From Nitrosomonas sp. (GTDB taxonomy: Bacteria > Pseudomonadota > Gammaproteobacteria > Burkholderiales > Nitrosomonadaceae), in the NCBI GenBank assembly GCA_021604405.1, contig BQJA01000015.1:1-51604 (forward strand): a stretch of DNA of 51,604 bases, written 5' to 3'. Position numbers and translations under genes: made by a program. This document shows positions 18,064 through 29,143 of the stretch, in pieces (within the stretch, counting starts at the first letter, position 1; each line of letters opens with the position of its first letter). The notes below the pieces were generated by a model that was given only the letters and a program-made list of their open reading frames with translations, was not told the origin of the DNA and did no database searches.

Positions 18064-18720
18064 ATGCTTAAGCTAATTAATATCAATAAGGGATACGCGG
18101 ATGGACGGCAAGTATTGTCAAATTTATCCTACTGTCTGAATAATGGTGAATATGTGGCAATTATGGGGGATTCCGGCGTTGGTAAGTCCACGCTGCTGAA
18201 TTTGATTGCAGGACTGGACAAACCGGATACAGGCGAGATATTAATAGACGATGTTGCCATCTCGTCGTTGGATGATGACGCAGCTACGCGGTTAAGGCGT
18301 GAAAAATTTGGTTTCATCTTTCAGGCGTTTTATATTTTGCCCCATCTGACGCTCAGTCAGAATGTTGCATTGCCTTTGCTGTTGAATGGCGTTTCGATTG
18401 AAGCCGCAGAGCAAATGCTGGTTGCTGTCGGTCTGCAAGGCCGAGGCCATCATTTTCCACGTCAATTATCCGGTGGCGAGTTGCAACGTGTCGCGATTGC
18501 GCGCGCATTGATTCATCGACCTAAGCTTGTATTAGCAGACGAACCTACCGGTAATCTCGACCCGGATACCGCACATGAAATATTAATGTTAATGCGTACT
18601 GAAATCAAGGCAAATGGCGCCTCCGGTATTATTGTTACGCATTCTAAGGCGGCAGCGGCAACTGCTGACCGCGTCCTGGTGTTGACTAAAGATGGACTGC
18701 ATCCTGCAGTTTTGAATTAA
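18064..18720 (+). CDS. ABC transporter ATP-binding protein, LolD/MacB type
   Basis: A 218-residue ATPase of the o228 (LolD, MacB, FtsE) class. Walker A is GDSGVGKST near 36-44, the Q-loop FIFQAFYILPHLT lies near 88, the signature LSGGELQRVAIARAL near 140, and Walker B LVLADEPTGNLD near 160. These transporters act by mechanotransmission on periplasmic substrates rather than by import. It is 5 nt from the FtsX-type permease that follows, so the two form one complex. The start is the ATG at 18064; no strong ribosome site is seen. The third gene of the operon encodes a secreted lipocalin-like protein. Confidence 0.93.
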   Translation: MLKLININKGYADGRQVLSNLSYCLNNGEYVAIMGDSGVGKSTLLNLIAGLDKPDTGEILIDDVAISSLDDDAATRLRREKFGFIFQAFYILPHLTLSQNVALPLLLNGVSIEAAEQMLVAVGLQGRGHHFPRQLSGGELQRVAIARALIHRPKLVLADEPTGNLDPDTAHEILMLMRTEIKANGASGIIVTHSKAAAATADRVLVLTKDGLHPAVLN

Positions 18721-18725
18721 AATTT

Positions 18726-21284
18726 ATGGATCACGGCTTAATCTTTCGCTGGTTGTTGTTTGGAGAATGGCGGTCGCACCTGCTCCAGGCAGTTGTTGTG
18801 ATCACCGCAATCGCACTCGGGGTAGCGCTTGGATACGCGATTCATTTGATCAATACTGCTGCCTATAATGAGTTTTCTGCCGCGACCAAAAATCTCACCG
18901 GTCAATCCGATCTGCAGGTGCGTGGTACGCAGGCGATGTTTGATGAACGACTATATCCGGCATTGATGGCGCGCGACGATGTCGTGACTGCCAACCCGGT
19001 GCTTGAATTAGACGTCGTTGTTTCAGCCAAGCAGACTGAACGTAGTGATAACAAACTTAAAATCCTCGGTATTGATTTGTTTCGCGCCATGGAAATTTCG
19101 CCGGATTTGATTGGTATGCCGGCCGAGGGTAAACCACTAGATGGGTTGTCGGATGATGCTATTTTTCTATCGCCGGCGGCGATGGAATGGCTGCAGGTAA
19201 AACAGGATGAATCATTGCAACTGCGTGTAGGCACGCAAACGATCAATTTTCGCGTTGCCGGTGGTTTGGTGAGGTCTCGGGCCGGGCAGCGGATCGCAGT
19301 CATGGATATCGCTACCGCGCAGTGGCGCTTCCAGCATCTGGGTCTACTGTCGCGTATCGAATTGAAATTAGCTGAAGGCGTTAACCATGCGGCGTTTAAA
19401 ACAAAGCTGACGCAGGAATTGGGTGAATACTACCGCGTCACGGAATCCGCCGATCAGGAAACACGCGTAAATAATATGTCGCGCGCTTATCGCGTTAATT
19501 TAAACATGCTGGCGCTGGTCGCATTGTTTACCGGAGCTTTTCTGGTATTTTCGTCTCAGGCGTTGTCGGTTATTCGGCGGCGTCACCAGTTCGCTTTATT
19601 GCGTGTTTTAGGATTGACACGGCGGGAACTGTTGCAGCAAATTTTGTCGGAGGGTGCGGTGCTGGGCGTTGTCGGATCATTGCTTGGGTTGGCTCTCGGA
19701 TACGTGACCGCATTCATTGCGTTGCAATATTTTGGTGGCGATTTGGGGAGTGGTTTTTTTAAGGGTGTTCAACCGGCGTTATTTTTCAGTGTGTCATCCG
19801 CGGCCATTTTTTTTCTATTGGGATTGGGGGTAACCTTGCTGGGCAGCGCTGTGCCTGCCTGGGAGGCGGCAAACGCCAATACAGCACCGGCGCTTAAATC
19901 TGGCAGCGAAGAAATGGCGTTGAAAAGACTGGCCAGGCCTTGGCCTGCTTTGTTATGTTTGGGACTGGCTGGTCTGTTTGTACTGATGCCGCCCATTTTT
20001 GACTTGCCGGTTTTTGGTTATCTGGCGATTGCGCTGCTGCTGATCGGCGGTATTGCATTGATGCCATACATATCAACATTGTTTTTTTCTATGGCATCAA
20101 CTTGGAATAACACGCGTATTTACAATGTCATCGCGGCGTTGACGCTGGCAAGACTGGCCAATGCTTCCAATCAGGCTTCAATTGCCTTGGGTGGTGTGTT
20201 GGCAAGTTTTAGTCTGATGGTGGCCATGGCCATTATGGTCACCAGCTTCCGGGAGTCCGTCGATGATTGGTTGGAGCAGGTGCTGCCAGCAGATATTTAT
20301 GTGCAATTAGCAGCAAGTGGTGATCAAGGTGGTTTTCAGCTTCCACAGCAAGAAGCAATTGCAGCGATTCCGGGTGTAAGTCGTTACGATTTTTCGCGTT
20401 TTATTAAATTGACACTTGATCCTGGCCGGCCAGAGATTACGTTGATTGCGCGTCCGATTGACGCGACCGACCCGCGTAATACACTACCAATCATTGGTAA
20501 CACAGTCGAGCCTGGTTTACTTACAGACGATGTGATTCCTATTTGGGTGTCTGAAGCGATGGTGGATTTGTATAATTTTACCGTTGGCAAACAGGTCCGT
20601 TTGCCACTGAGAACGGCTGGACCCGATACACCTCAATTTATTGTTGCAGGTGTATGGCGTGATTATGGACGACAGTTCGGCGCAATACAAATGCAGTTGT
20701 CTGATTATCAATTATTGTCCAATGACCTTAACGTAAATACAGCTGCATTGTGGCTGCAAACGGGGACCACTGCAGAACAATTGATGGCATCATTGAAGAA
20801 TTTGTCATTTGGCGGCGCATTGGATATCACGCAATCGAGTGATATTCGCACATTAAGCCTGGAAATTTTTGATCGTAGTTTTGCGGTAACCTATTTGCTG
20901 GAAGCAGTTGCTGTGGTCATTGGATTATTAGGTGTGGCGGCAAGTTTTTCTGCGCAAGCTCTTGCGCGCACTAAAGAGTTTGGCATGCTGCGCCATATTG
21001 GCGTGATGCGCCGTCAGGTTTTACGGATGCTGGCCGCAGAAGGTGGCTTACTGACGGTGCTTGGTGTAATACTGGGTTTTGTGATTGGCTGGGGTATCAG
21101 CCTGATTCTCGTTTTTGTCGTCAACCCGCAATCGTTTCATTGGACCATGCAACTGCATCTGCCTTGGAGTTGGCTGGCAATTGTGGCATTGGTAATGGTA
21201 GTGCTGGCTGGACTAACGGCATTGATCGCCGGACGTCATGCAGTATCTGGCAATGCAATCCGCGCCGTAAGGGAGGATTGGTAA
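18726..21284 (+). CDS. FtsX-family ABC permease with duplicated core (AttF/AttG-like fusion)
   Basis: An 852-residue permease. A first membrane helix (about 17-38) is followed by a periplasmic domain (~40-250) and three helices near 260-385 containing the FtsX consensus (FALLRVLGLTRRELLQQILSEG). The central segment has more helices near 400-500, then a second periplasmic domain (~515-700) and three C-terminal helices with the matching consensus (FGMLRHIGVMRRQVLRMLAAEGG). The length and two FtsX cores put it in the LolE-like, YbbP/AttFG type, where one chain supplies both halves of the channel. It shares a TAATG junction with the lipocalin-like gene. The substrate is unknown; lipids or lipoproteins are the usual guess. 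Confidence 0.9.
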   Translation: MDHGLIFRWLLFGEWRSHLLQAVVVITAIALGVALGYAIHLINTAAYNEFSAATKNLTGQSDLQVRGTQAMFDERLYPALMARDDVVTANPVLELDVVVSAKQTERSDNKLKILGIDLFRAMEISPDLIGMPAEGKPLDGLSDDAIFLSPAAMEWLQVKQDESLQLRVGTQTINFRVAGGLVRSRAGQRIAVMDIATAQWRFQHLGLLSRIELKLAEGVNHAAFKTKLTQELGEYYRVTESADQETRVNNMSRAYRVNLNMLALVALFTGAFLVFSSQALSVIRRRHQFALLRVLGLTRRELLQQILSEGAVLGVVGSLLGLALGYVTAFIALQYFGGDLGSGFFKGVQPALFFSVSSAAIFFLLGLGVTLLGSAVPAWEAANANTAPALKSGSEEMALKRLARPWPALLCLGLAGLFVLMPPIFDLPVFGYLAIALLLIGGIALMPYISTLFFSMASTWNNTRIYNVIAALTLARLANASNQASIALGGVLASFSLMVAMAIMVTSFRESVDDWLEQVLPADIYVQLAASGDQGGFQLPQQEAIAAIPGVSRYDFSRFIKLTLDPGRPEITLIARPIDATDPRNTLPIIGNTVEPGLLTDDVIPIWVSEAMVDLYNFTVGKQVRLPLRTAGPDTPQFIVAGVWRDYGRQFGAIQMQLSDYQLLSNDLNVNTAALWLQTGTTAEQLMASLKNLSFGGALDITQSSDIRTLSLEIFDRSFAVTYLLEAVAVVIGLLGVAASFSAQALARTKEFGMLRHIGVMRRQVLRMLAAEGGLLTVLGVILGFVIGWGISLILVFVVNPQSFHWTMQLHLPWSWLAIVALVMVVLAGLTALIAGRHAVSGNAIRAVREDW

Positions 21285-22399
21285 TGGTATTTTCGACGTA
21301 TGCATATGGTAAAAAAACCTGGCTGTTGGTCTTTGCCAGAATGGTGACAATCGCCTGGAGTTTGTTTACTGCTGTCAGCTTTGCTGAGTCACCCAGATAC
21401 ATGCCTGTGATGCCTGATTATGACCTTGTTTTTCCAAAAGACTATGGTTCGCACCAAGGTTTTCGAATTGAGTGGTGGTATGTGACCGGTTGGCTGGAGA
21501 CACCTGATGAAAAGCCATTGGGGTTTCAGGTGACTTTTTTTCGCTATGCAACGGACCATGATTCAGAAAATCCGAGCCGTTTCGCACCCAAGCATTTGAT
21601 TATCGCGCATCTGGCACTATCTGACCCAGCCGTTGGCAAATTGCTGCATGAAGAAAAAACGGCGCGTGAAAGTTTTGACTTGGCTTATGCCAGGCAAGGC
21701 AATACCGATGTGAAACTGGATGATTGGACCTTTGTGCGCGTAGCGGATGGCAGTTACGAAGTTGAAATGCAAGGGAGTAATATTGGCTTGAAGCTATCGT
21801 TAAAGCCGACACAGCCGATCCTGTTGCAAGGAGGAGATGGCTTTTCACGCAAAGGGCCAGAACCAGAACAAGCAAGCTATTATTACAGTGAACCGCATTT
21901 GCAGGTTGCTGGTACAGTATTTCGCCATGGAAAATCCGTAACCGTTAGTGGAAGTGCCTGGCTGGATCACGAATGGTCATCAGATATTCTGGATCCAAAT
22001 GCGGACGGATGGGACTGGGTCGGCGCCAATCTTGATGATGGTTCAGCCCTTATGGCCTTTCAGATTCGCCTTAAGAAAGGGGGAAAATTATGGGCTTATG
22101 CGGCGCTGCGCGATGCGGCTGGGCATGTCACATTGTTTGAACCAGAACAGGTGGAATTTACCCCGCAACGTACCTGGCGTTCGCCGCACACAGACGCCGT
22201 TTATCCTGTCGAAATGCGTATTCGTACCGGTGAGACGGAGTGGCTGCTCACGCCGTTATTCGATGATCAGGAGCTGGATTCACGCCAGTCAACCGCTGCG
22301 GTTTATTGGGAAGGGGCGGTGACACTCTCCCGCGACGGTCAACCGGCAGGACGTGGTTATCTGGAGCTGACGGGTTATTTCAGGCCACTGGATATGTAG
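21284..22399 (+). CDS. Secreted CrtC/AttH lipocalin-like protein (DUF2006)
   Basis: A 371-residue protein with a signal peptide ending near residue 35 (SFAES). The mature part shows the CrtC N-terminal lipocalin-type domain: FPKDYGSHQGFRIEWWYVTG near 50-70, LGFQVTFFR near 80, then SGSAWLDHEWSS and WDWVGANLDDGSALMAFQIR near 225-260. Carotenoid 1,2-hydratase (CrtC) and the AttH protein share this fold. There are no carotenoid genes here, and AttH-type proteins occur with LolD/FtsX-type transporters, so a periplasmic lipid-handling role is more likely than hydratase activity. The ATG overlaps the permease stop (TAATG) and GGGAGG lies 7 nt upstream. The enzymatic role is inference. Confidence 0.88.
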   Translation: MVFSTYAYGKKTWLLVFARMVTIAWSLFTAVSFAESPRYMPVMPDYDLVFPKDYGSHQGFRIEWWYVTGWLETPDEKPLGFQVTFFRYATDHDSENPSRFAPKHLIIAHLALSDPAVGKLLHEEKTARESFDLAYARQGNTDVKLDDWTFVRVADGSYEVEMQGSNIGLKLSLKPTQPILLQGGDGFSRKGPEPEQASYYYSEPHLQVAGTVFRHGKSVTVSGSAWLDHEWSSDILDPNADGWDWVGANLDDGSALMAFQIRLKKGGKLWAYAALRDAAGHVTLFEPEQVEFTPQRTWRSPHTDAVYPVEMRIRTGETEWLLTPLFDDQELDSRQSTAAVYWEGAVTLSRDGQPAGRGYLELTGYFRPLDM

Positions 22400-22426
22400 G
22401 TTGTGCGCTTGCAAGTTTCACAGATC

Positions 22427-22446
22427 AAAGCGCGTTACGCGCGTTT
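22427..22446 (+). terminator. GC-rich hairpin after the lipocalin operon
   Basis: AAAGCGCG, a three-base loop and CGCGC-G-TTT form a short stem about 28 nt after the stop of the lipocalin-like gene, followed by TTTATAG. It could end the three-gene operon, but the T-run is weak. The rest of the gap to 22713 shows no credible gene; short frames there are rich in cysteine and look like chance. Confidence 0.4.
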
Positions 22447-22713
22447 ATAGGCTCAACGCACGCGTCATCAATCTGGGCGAATAGCATCTTTATTTTTTGC
22501 GCATTGTATCCTGTGAAAGTTTTATTATGATTGTTGCATATCAATTAAGCGATACGCGATGCTCACGCATTTTTACGTCGAAGGCATCAATATTTAATAT
22601 GGCCAATTGCTGTGCTGAATGCCAAGTGAAACGGGCCCTGCGTTGTTCGAATAGGTGTTGTGGTGCCGTGTTATGTTATTAATATTATTTGTTGCTAAAG
22701 GAGCCGAATAATC

Positions 22714-23502
22714 GTGCAAGATGTAGATTTAACCGTGGATCTTAACAAGATTATTGCTGTTGCCATTGCAGCGGGTCAGAAAATTCTTGCAATTTATCAG
22801 AAAGATGATTTTGGTGAGCGCGAAAAAAGTGACAACAGTCCATTGACCGAGGCTGATATTGCATCTCACCAATTAATTATGCAGCAACTGCAAAATTTAA
22901 CGCCTGCAATACCAATTCTTTCAGAAGAATCCGCCAATATTCCATGGGAAATGCGTAAAACGTGGCATCGCTACTGGTTGATTGATCCACTTGATGGGAC
23001 TAAGGAATTTATTAAACGTAACGGTGAGTTTACGGTGAATATTGCGCTCATCGATAATCACAAGCCCGTTCTGGGCGTGGTGCATGCGCCAGCTCTTGGC
23101 ACAACCTGGGTTGGTGAAAAGGAAGGATCAGCGATGAAGATCGTGGCGGGTGAGCAAAAAAAAATTCATGTGATACCCCATGTAACGGGTCAGCCGTGGA
23201 AAGTTGTTGGGAGTCGAACGCATGCCGGAGACAGTTTGAAGACATTCCTGTCCAGCCTTGGTCCGTATGAGTTAATTTCTATGGGAAGTTCGATTAAACT
23301 TTGTCTGGTAGCGGAGGGCAAGGCCGAACTTTATCCAAGGCTGGGACCTACTTCGGAGTGGGATACAGCGGCAGCTCACGCGGTTGTCAATGCAGCAGGC
23401 GGAGAGGTGGTGATTGCTGAGAATGGGCAGCCGCTTTTATACAATACAAAAGATTCGCTACTGAATCCGCATTTTTTAGTGCAAGCGGTAGTACGAAAAT
23501 AG
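22714..23502 (+). CDS. cysQ: 3'(2'),5'-bisphosphate nucleotidase CysQ
   Basis: Magnesium-dependent, lithium-sensitive phosphatase that hydrolyses 3'-phosphoadenosine 5'-phosphate and so supports sulfate assimilation. The 262-residue protein has the inositol monophosphatase-fold signatures: SPLTEADIASH near 43-53, LSEES near 70, the metal-binding DPLDGTKEF at 91-99, and TSEWDTAAAHAVV near 208-220. The start is a GTG at 22714 with AAAGGAG ten nt upstream. It appears to be transcribed alone, about 90 nt ahead of ligA, and the two may share a message. No other sulfur assimilation gene is near. Confidence 0.94.
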   Translation: MQDVDLTVDLNKIIAVAIAAGQKILAIYQKDDFGEREKSDNSPLTEADIASHQLIMQQLQNLTPAIPILSEESANIPWEMRKTWHRYWLIDPLDGTKEFIKRNGEFTVNIALIDNHKPVLGVVHAPALGTTWVGEKEGSAMKIVAGEQKKIHVIPHVTGQPWKVVGSRTHAGDSLKTFLSSLGPYELISMGSSIKLCLVAEGKAELYPRLGPTSEWDTAAAHAVVNAAGGEVVIAENGQPLLYNTKDSLLNPHFLVQAVVRK

Positions 23503-23579
23503 CTCGGCTCGTCTAGGTGTTGTCTTGTCTGTTGGCTGTTGTTAATGAGTTCTTATTACGAAATATATGTTAAGGATGA

Positions 23580-25622
<2,043 letters not shown>

Positions 25623-25649
25623 TAAATATTATTCTGTGCCCGGAATTTC

Positions 25650-26204
25650 ATGACACAATTACTTTCCTTGCAAGAAGCAAACCATATTCTTGATGAAGCT
25701 GAGCAGATTTATGCTGCCGATACTGTTGTCGCAGCGGTCAATCAAATGGCTGTAAACATTACTGAAACCATGTCCGATCAGTATCCTTTAATTCTATGTG
25801 TTATGGGTGGCGCAGTCGTTTTTACCGGCCACCTTCTGCCGCAACTTCAATTCCCACTGACTTTTGACTACCTGCAAGTCACCCGCTACCAAAATACCAC
25901 ACAAGGCGGAACGATCAACTGGAAAGTTTTCCCGCAGGAAAATCTGCGTGGGCGTGTTGTGCTGGTCCTGGATGATATTCTTGATGAAGGAATAACACTT
26001 GTTGCCATTCGTGAGCGTGTAATGAACGGTGGCGCAAAAGCATTTTATAGCGCCGTGCTTGCTGACAAAGATATTGGCAGAGCTAAACCGCTGCAAGCTG
26101 ATTTTGTAGGGTTGATGTTACCCGACCGTTATGTTTTTGGTTTTGGTATGGATATAAAAGGGGCTTGGAGAAACCTGCCGGCCATATATGCCATAAAACC
26201 CTGA
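25650..26204 (+). CDS. Hypoxanthine/guanine phosphoribosyltransferase-type protein
   Basis: A 184-residue purine-salvage type phosphoribosyltransferase that should join hypoxanthine or guanine to PRPP. The PRPP-binding motif VVLVLDDILDEGITL lies near 108-122. Other family features are LCVMGGAVVFTGHLL near 50-64, YQNTTQGGTINW near 79-90, and the C-terminal PDRYVFGFGMDIKGAWRNLP that closes over the base. The exact base preference cannot be read from sequence. It starts 28 nt after ligA, so the two are probably co-transcribed. A minus-strand frame of unknown standing overlaps its last 120 nt. Confidence 0.92.
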   Translation: MTQLLSLQEANHILDEAEQIYAADTVVAAVNQMAVNITETMSDQYPLILCVMGGAVVFTGHLLPQLQFPLTFDYLQVTRYQNTTQGGTINWKVFPQENLRGRVVLVLDDILDEGITLVAIRERVMNGGAKAFYSAVLADKDIGRAKPLQADFVGLMLPDRYVFGFGMDIKGAWRNLPAIYAIKP

Positions 26205-26487
26205 ACCGGTATTTACCTGGCCAGCGCTGTACGGATGTCACTTTTTTCGCCTGTTGTAAGATGGAAAGCTCAGCCTCCGGGTATGCGACGAGCATGTCGT
26301 TGCGACAAGTCGCGTCAGATTTGTTCCATACGTTAGATTCCAGTTCAACCAGTATCACGGGTGTCGTGATGACCCTATCTTCTGGTTTGAACCTTTGTTG
26401 ACAGAAAGCTTCGAAAGCAATGCTTGCCCATTTGTCGACCATTGTTACTATCGGAGCATCTTCGATCGGTAAGAAATCTGATTCCAC
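26083..26487 (-). CDS. Possible small protein, antisense to the end of the phosphoribosyltransferase gene
   Basis: A 134-codon frame runs from a GTG at 26487 (an ATG lies at 26442). Its first ~90 residues have a natural composition (VDKWASIAFEAFCQQRFKPEDRV, then TPVILVELESNVW), while the last ~40 lie opposite the phosphoribosyltransferase gene and look arbitrary. This could be the front of a gene that lost its end, or a short unrecognised protein. No ribosome site or family is evident. It is listed because it would otherwise leave 300 nt unexplained. Confidence 0.3.
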   Translation of the reverse strand: MESDFLPIEDAPIVTMVDKWASIAFEAFCQQRFKPEDRVITTPVILVELESNVWNKSDATCRNDMLVAYPEAELSILQQAKKVTSVQRWPGKYRFRVLWHIWPAGFSKPLLYPYQNQKHNGRVTSTLQNQLAAV

Positions 26488-26501
26488 TAAACAGCATTAC
26501 A

Positions 26502-26963
26502 TTAACGGTAGACACGATGAATTGCCGCGATGATCAAGCCACTTAACTCTGCGAGCCGATTCTCTTTGTCATTTGAAGCCGCGTAACGAATTACTTCGGT
26601 ACAGCTTTGATTTAACATGGCGTTTAAACCCTGGTCTTCGCCTGCGCGCAAATCAGTTCTAATGCCAATCAATTTCTTCCCTTTTGAAAATGCATAGCCG
26701 CATTCGAAGCAAGTCCCTGAGTCGCTGTCAGGACCGTCCAGAATCGCGACAAGCATATCGCATGCGTCAATCCCTTTAAGGCAAATTTGCTGCACTTTGG
26801 CAAAATCAAAGCGGCCATTGAAATAAGCCTTGCCTGATTCTATTTGTGGGAGGAAAACTTCAATTTTCGGATCTTGTCCGGTAATGGTATTGGCTAAGGA
26901 TTGATTCCAGATTCGCTCTGCTTGTGTAAAAAGAGGTGCTGCAAAATAAATTTTTATAGACAT
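26502..26963 (-). CDS. Nucleoside 2-deoxyribosyltransferase family protein
   Basis: A 153-residue member of the family that transfers or hydrolyses the deoxyribosyl group of nucleosides or nucleoside monophosphates (NDT, RCL/DNPH1). Visible features are the opening IKIYFAAPLFTQAERIWN, the FLPQIESG segment near 45, the active-site region ACDMLVAILDGPDSDSGTCFECGYAFSKGK (about 75-105, given as its conserved core), and IGIRTDLR near 108. The ATG at 26963 is preferred over a TTG 36 nt upstream because it opens directly at the family's first strand. Salvage genes lie nearby on the other strand, but no operon is evident. Confidence 0.88.
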   Translation of the reverse strand: MSIKIYFAAPLFTQAERIWNQSLANTITGQDPKIEVFLPQIESGKAYFNGRFDFAKVQQICLKGIDACDMLVAILDGPDSDSGTCFECGYAFSKGKKLIGIRTDLRAGEDQGLNAMLNQSCTEVIRYAASNDKENRLAELSGLIIAAIHRVYR

Positions 26964-27046
26964 TACAAGGCGCACTCTGCTGAACAGAGTGATGCTCAAA
27001 AATGAATGGGGGATATACTTTACTGGGCATCGACTCGGCGCGGTAT

Positions 27047-27529
27047 TCAGCGTGATCGGCGCTGATAAAGCCCAACTAATTCGGTGCTTGCAATAATATG
27101 GTCCCGCATTGCTTTCTCCAGTACAGCTTTGGTGGGAATCTCCAGATCCGGTAAAACCGTATCCAGCGCATAAAGTTTATGAAAATAGCGGTGCGTACCA
27201 ACGGGCGGGCAGGGACCACCATAACCGGCGCGTTGCCAGTCGTTCATTCCTTGTAGCGTACCGGGGGGAAGCTCTGTGCCAGACCCGCCTTCAGCCAAGC
27301 CAGCGGTGCCGGGTGGAATGCTATACAAGACCCAATGCACCCAGGTCATTTTAGGTGCGGCAGGATCTGGAGCATCCGGATCATCAACGATTAATGCCAG
27401 ACTTTTGGTATCTGCCGGAACGCCACGCCACGCAAGCGCCGGTGAAATATCCTTATCATCGCAAGTATGTTTAGCTGGAATAGATTGGTTGTGAGAAAAA
27501 GAATCAGATGTCAGAGTCAGCGCTGTCAT
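27047..27529 (-). CDS. PEBP family protein (YbhB/YbcL type)
   Basis: A 160-residue phosphatidylethanolamine-binding-protein homologue without a signal peptide, so probably cytoplasmic. Hallmarks are CDDKDISPALAWRGVP near 23-38, LIVDDPDAPDP near 46-56, WVHWVLYSIPP near 63-73, GYGGPCPP near 103-110, and HRYFHKLYALD near 113-123, which form the conserved anion-binding pocket. Bacterial members of this family have no settled function. A GGAG upstream supports the ATG at 27529. It is transcribed in the same direction as the deoxyribosyltransferase gene but separated by 84 nt. Confidence 0.94.
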   Translation of the reverse strand: MTALTLTSDSFSHNQSIPAKHTCDDKDISPALAWRGVPADTKSLALIVDDPDAPDPAAPKMTWVHWVLYSIPPGTAGLAEGGSGTELPPGTLQGMNDWQRAGYGGPCPPVGTHRYFHKLYALDTVLPDLEIPTKAVLEKAMRDHIIASTELVGLYQRRSR

Positions 27530-27639
27530 AATTTTCTCCGGATTATATGAAGGTCAGGCCGTTTGCTTATCGAATAATTTCTGCAGCAGAAAGCATCTGT
27601 CATGATCTTATGACCGGTTTTTTTCGTAAACGGATACTC

Positions 27640-28158
27640 CTAACGCGGAGGAATGTCGGCATTGAGCGTAAACGCTGCATCCATCGTGCCATTAACGCGT
27701 ACTGTATAAGTACCCGCATTGAGTCCGGAAACATCCAGCGGAAAAGAGGTTTCGAATGGATCAATCATGGCGATACAACTTGCTTCAGGACCGAGTAAAG
27801 TTTCAGCCAAAACAACGATAAACAGACTGTCTTTTCTTGAAATGGCCGGGGGCAGCAACTCAACACAAGGAACCGACTTGTTTCCGGTTACATTAATGTC
27901 GACTTGTACAGGGAAAGATTCAAGGACGGCGATCTGCACCGTATCAATGGTGACCAGATTGTTCGTTTTTGCATCAGCCAGCTTGAAATTACCACTACCT
28001 TCATGAGATAACTGAATGTCCGTAAAGAAAGTCGGGTTGTCGTTGTCAATGACCGCGCCCTGTGGAATGGTAAAGACATTGTCCTGAAATGTTGCTGGCT
28101 GCGCCACAGCCAGTTGACTCAAAACAAAAACCAAAAGACCAAGTAGAAGCTTCTCCAT
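27640..28158 (-). CDS. Secreted hypothetical protein
   Basis: About 172 residues with a clear signal peptide ending near residue 20 (SQLAVA-QP), so periplasmic or extracellular. The mature protein is beta-rich, with two cysteines that could pair (VPCVELLPP and ASCIAMIDP) and a C-terminal stretch LNAGTYTVRVNGT that resembles the end of a beta-sandwich domain. AAGGGG eight nt upstream of the ATG at 28158 supports this start over one 24 nt earlier. I do not recognise the family. It stands alone between the PEBP and multidrug-exporter genes. Confidence 0.65.
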   Translation of the reverse strand: MEKLLLGLLVFVLSQLAVAQPATFQDNVFTIPQGAVIDNDNPTFFTDIQLSHEGSGNFKLADAKTNNLVTIDTVQIAVLESFPVQVDINVTGNKSVPCVELLPPAISRKDSLFIVVLAETLLGPEASCIAMIDPFETSFPLDVSGLNAGTYTVRVNGTMDAAFTLNADIPPR

Positions 28159-28381
28159 CTTACATGCCCCTTTCCGCAGCAAATGGTTTAAAAAAAAGTT
28201 TTTTGTTAGCGCTGAGTGTAATGGAAGCCAGTTTGGTGGTCAAAAAAATTAATTAACCTATTTATAATCTGAAGACGAATAACGGGATGGTGAGTAATTG
28301 GAATTGAGGTATTCTGGCGCTGCCGGAGGTTGTGTCGTTAGAACACCCGCAGAATGGAAACTCCTCGTGATATGGTCTCGA

Positions 28382-28711
28382 TTAGTGGTCAATGGTTTTT
28401 GAAAAAACATGCATCACCACGACACCGGACACAATTAAACCCATTCCGATTATTGCCGGTAAGTCAGGAACTTGTTTGAATAATACAGCGGCTACTACTG
28501 ATACCAGAACAATGCCCATTCCGGACCAGATGGCATAGGCGACGCCAATCGAAATAGTTTTTAGAACGAGCGATAAAAAATAAAAGGCCGTTCCATAGCC
28601 TACAACGACAATAATGCTTGGGATTAGTTTTGTGAACTCATCCGAGGCTTTTAAGGCGTTTGTGGCGATAACCTCCGCGATAATTGCAATTGCAAGATAC
28701 CAATACCCCAT
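28382..28711 (-). CDS. SMR family multidrug exporter, EmrE type
   Basis: A 109-residue, four-helix proton-coupled small multidrug resistance protein. The essential membrane-embedded glutamate is E13 (AIIAEVIATNALK), and the YAIWSGMGIV segment near 60-69 with Trp matches the EmrE/Qac subgroup rather than the Gdx/SugE guanidinium exporters. The C-terminal helix (LPAIIGMGLIVSGVVVMHVFS) also fits EmrE. It should export quaternary cations as a dimer. A GGAGAAAGGA just upstream of the ATG is a strong ribosome site. I see no paired SMR gene and no convincing guanidine riboswitch upstream. Confidence 0.93.
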   Translation of the reverse strand: MGYWYLAIAIIAEVIATNALKASDEFTKLIPSIIVVVGYGTAFYFLSLVLKTISIGVAYAIWSGMGIVLVSVVAAVLFKQVPDLPAIIGMGLIVSGVVVMHVFSKTIDH

Positions 28712-29143
28712 TCCTTTCTCCTTTGTGTTGTGATTTTGCGCGCTCTGGAGGCGCGGTGCAGAAGCGGACCGAGAAACATTTCAGCCACGGCTGTTATGTA
28801 ACATCCCAGCTTATATCAAGCTGAGAATAGATGCACGCTCGTATCCTTACATCCTGAATTAAAATACAGTTTCCTGATAAGTGTCAAAACCCGAGTCTGT
28901 CGTCTTTGATGATTGTGGCGTAAAACAGTTATTGCTGCCTAACATTAACGGGTCTCTTATCGTCCAGCCGATTTATAAAAATTACACGATCAATTTGACA
29001 TAAAAATTAACAAACATGAGAAACTGACAGCCGGTAATCAAAACAATAGCGTTCACGTTGCATTACATATACTGTTGCGGCCGCTCACTGTGACGTAACT
29101 TTCTTCATTAATAAAACCGGCTGTGATTGCTTGGTAAAGGCTT
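28712..29143. other. Divergent intergenic region upstream of the SMR and lytic transglycosylase genes
   Basis: This 432-nt region holds no gene. On the SMR side a small GC hairpin (CGCGC...GCGCG, about 28739-28755) lies in the leader, and another (CAGCC/GGCTG) sits near 28782-28793. I could not match these to a known riboswitch. The right half is AT-rich and should carry the promoter of the lytic transglycosylase gene. Confidence 0.4.

Noticed and set aside
28712-28860. Leader hairpins of the SMR gene as a guanidine (ykkC or mini-ykkC) riboswitch
   Set aside because: A GGTCCG string is present but the paired elements and ACGR loops of the known classes cannot be placed, and the exporter is EmrE-like rather than Gdx-like.
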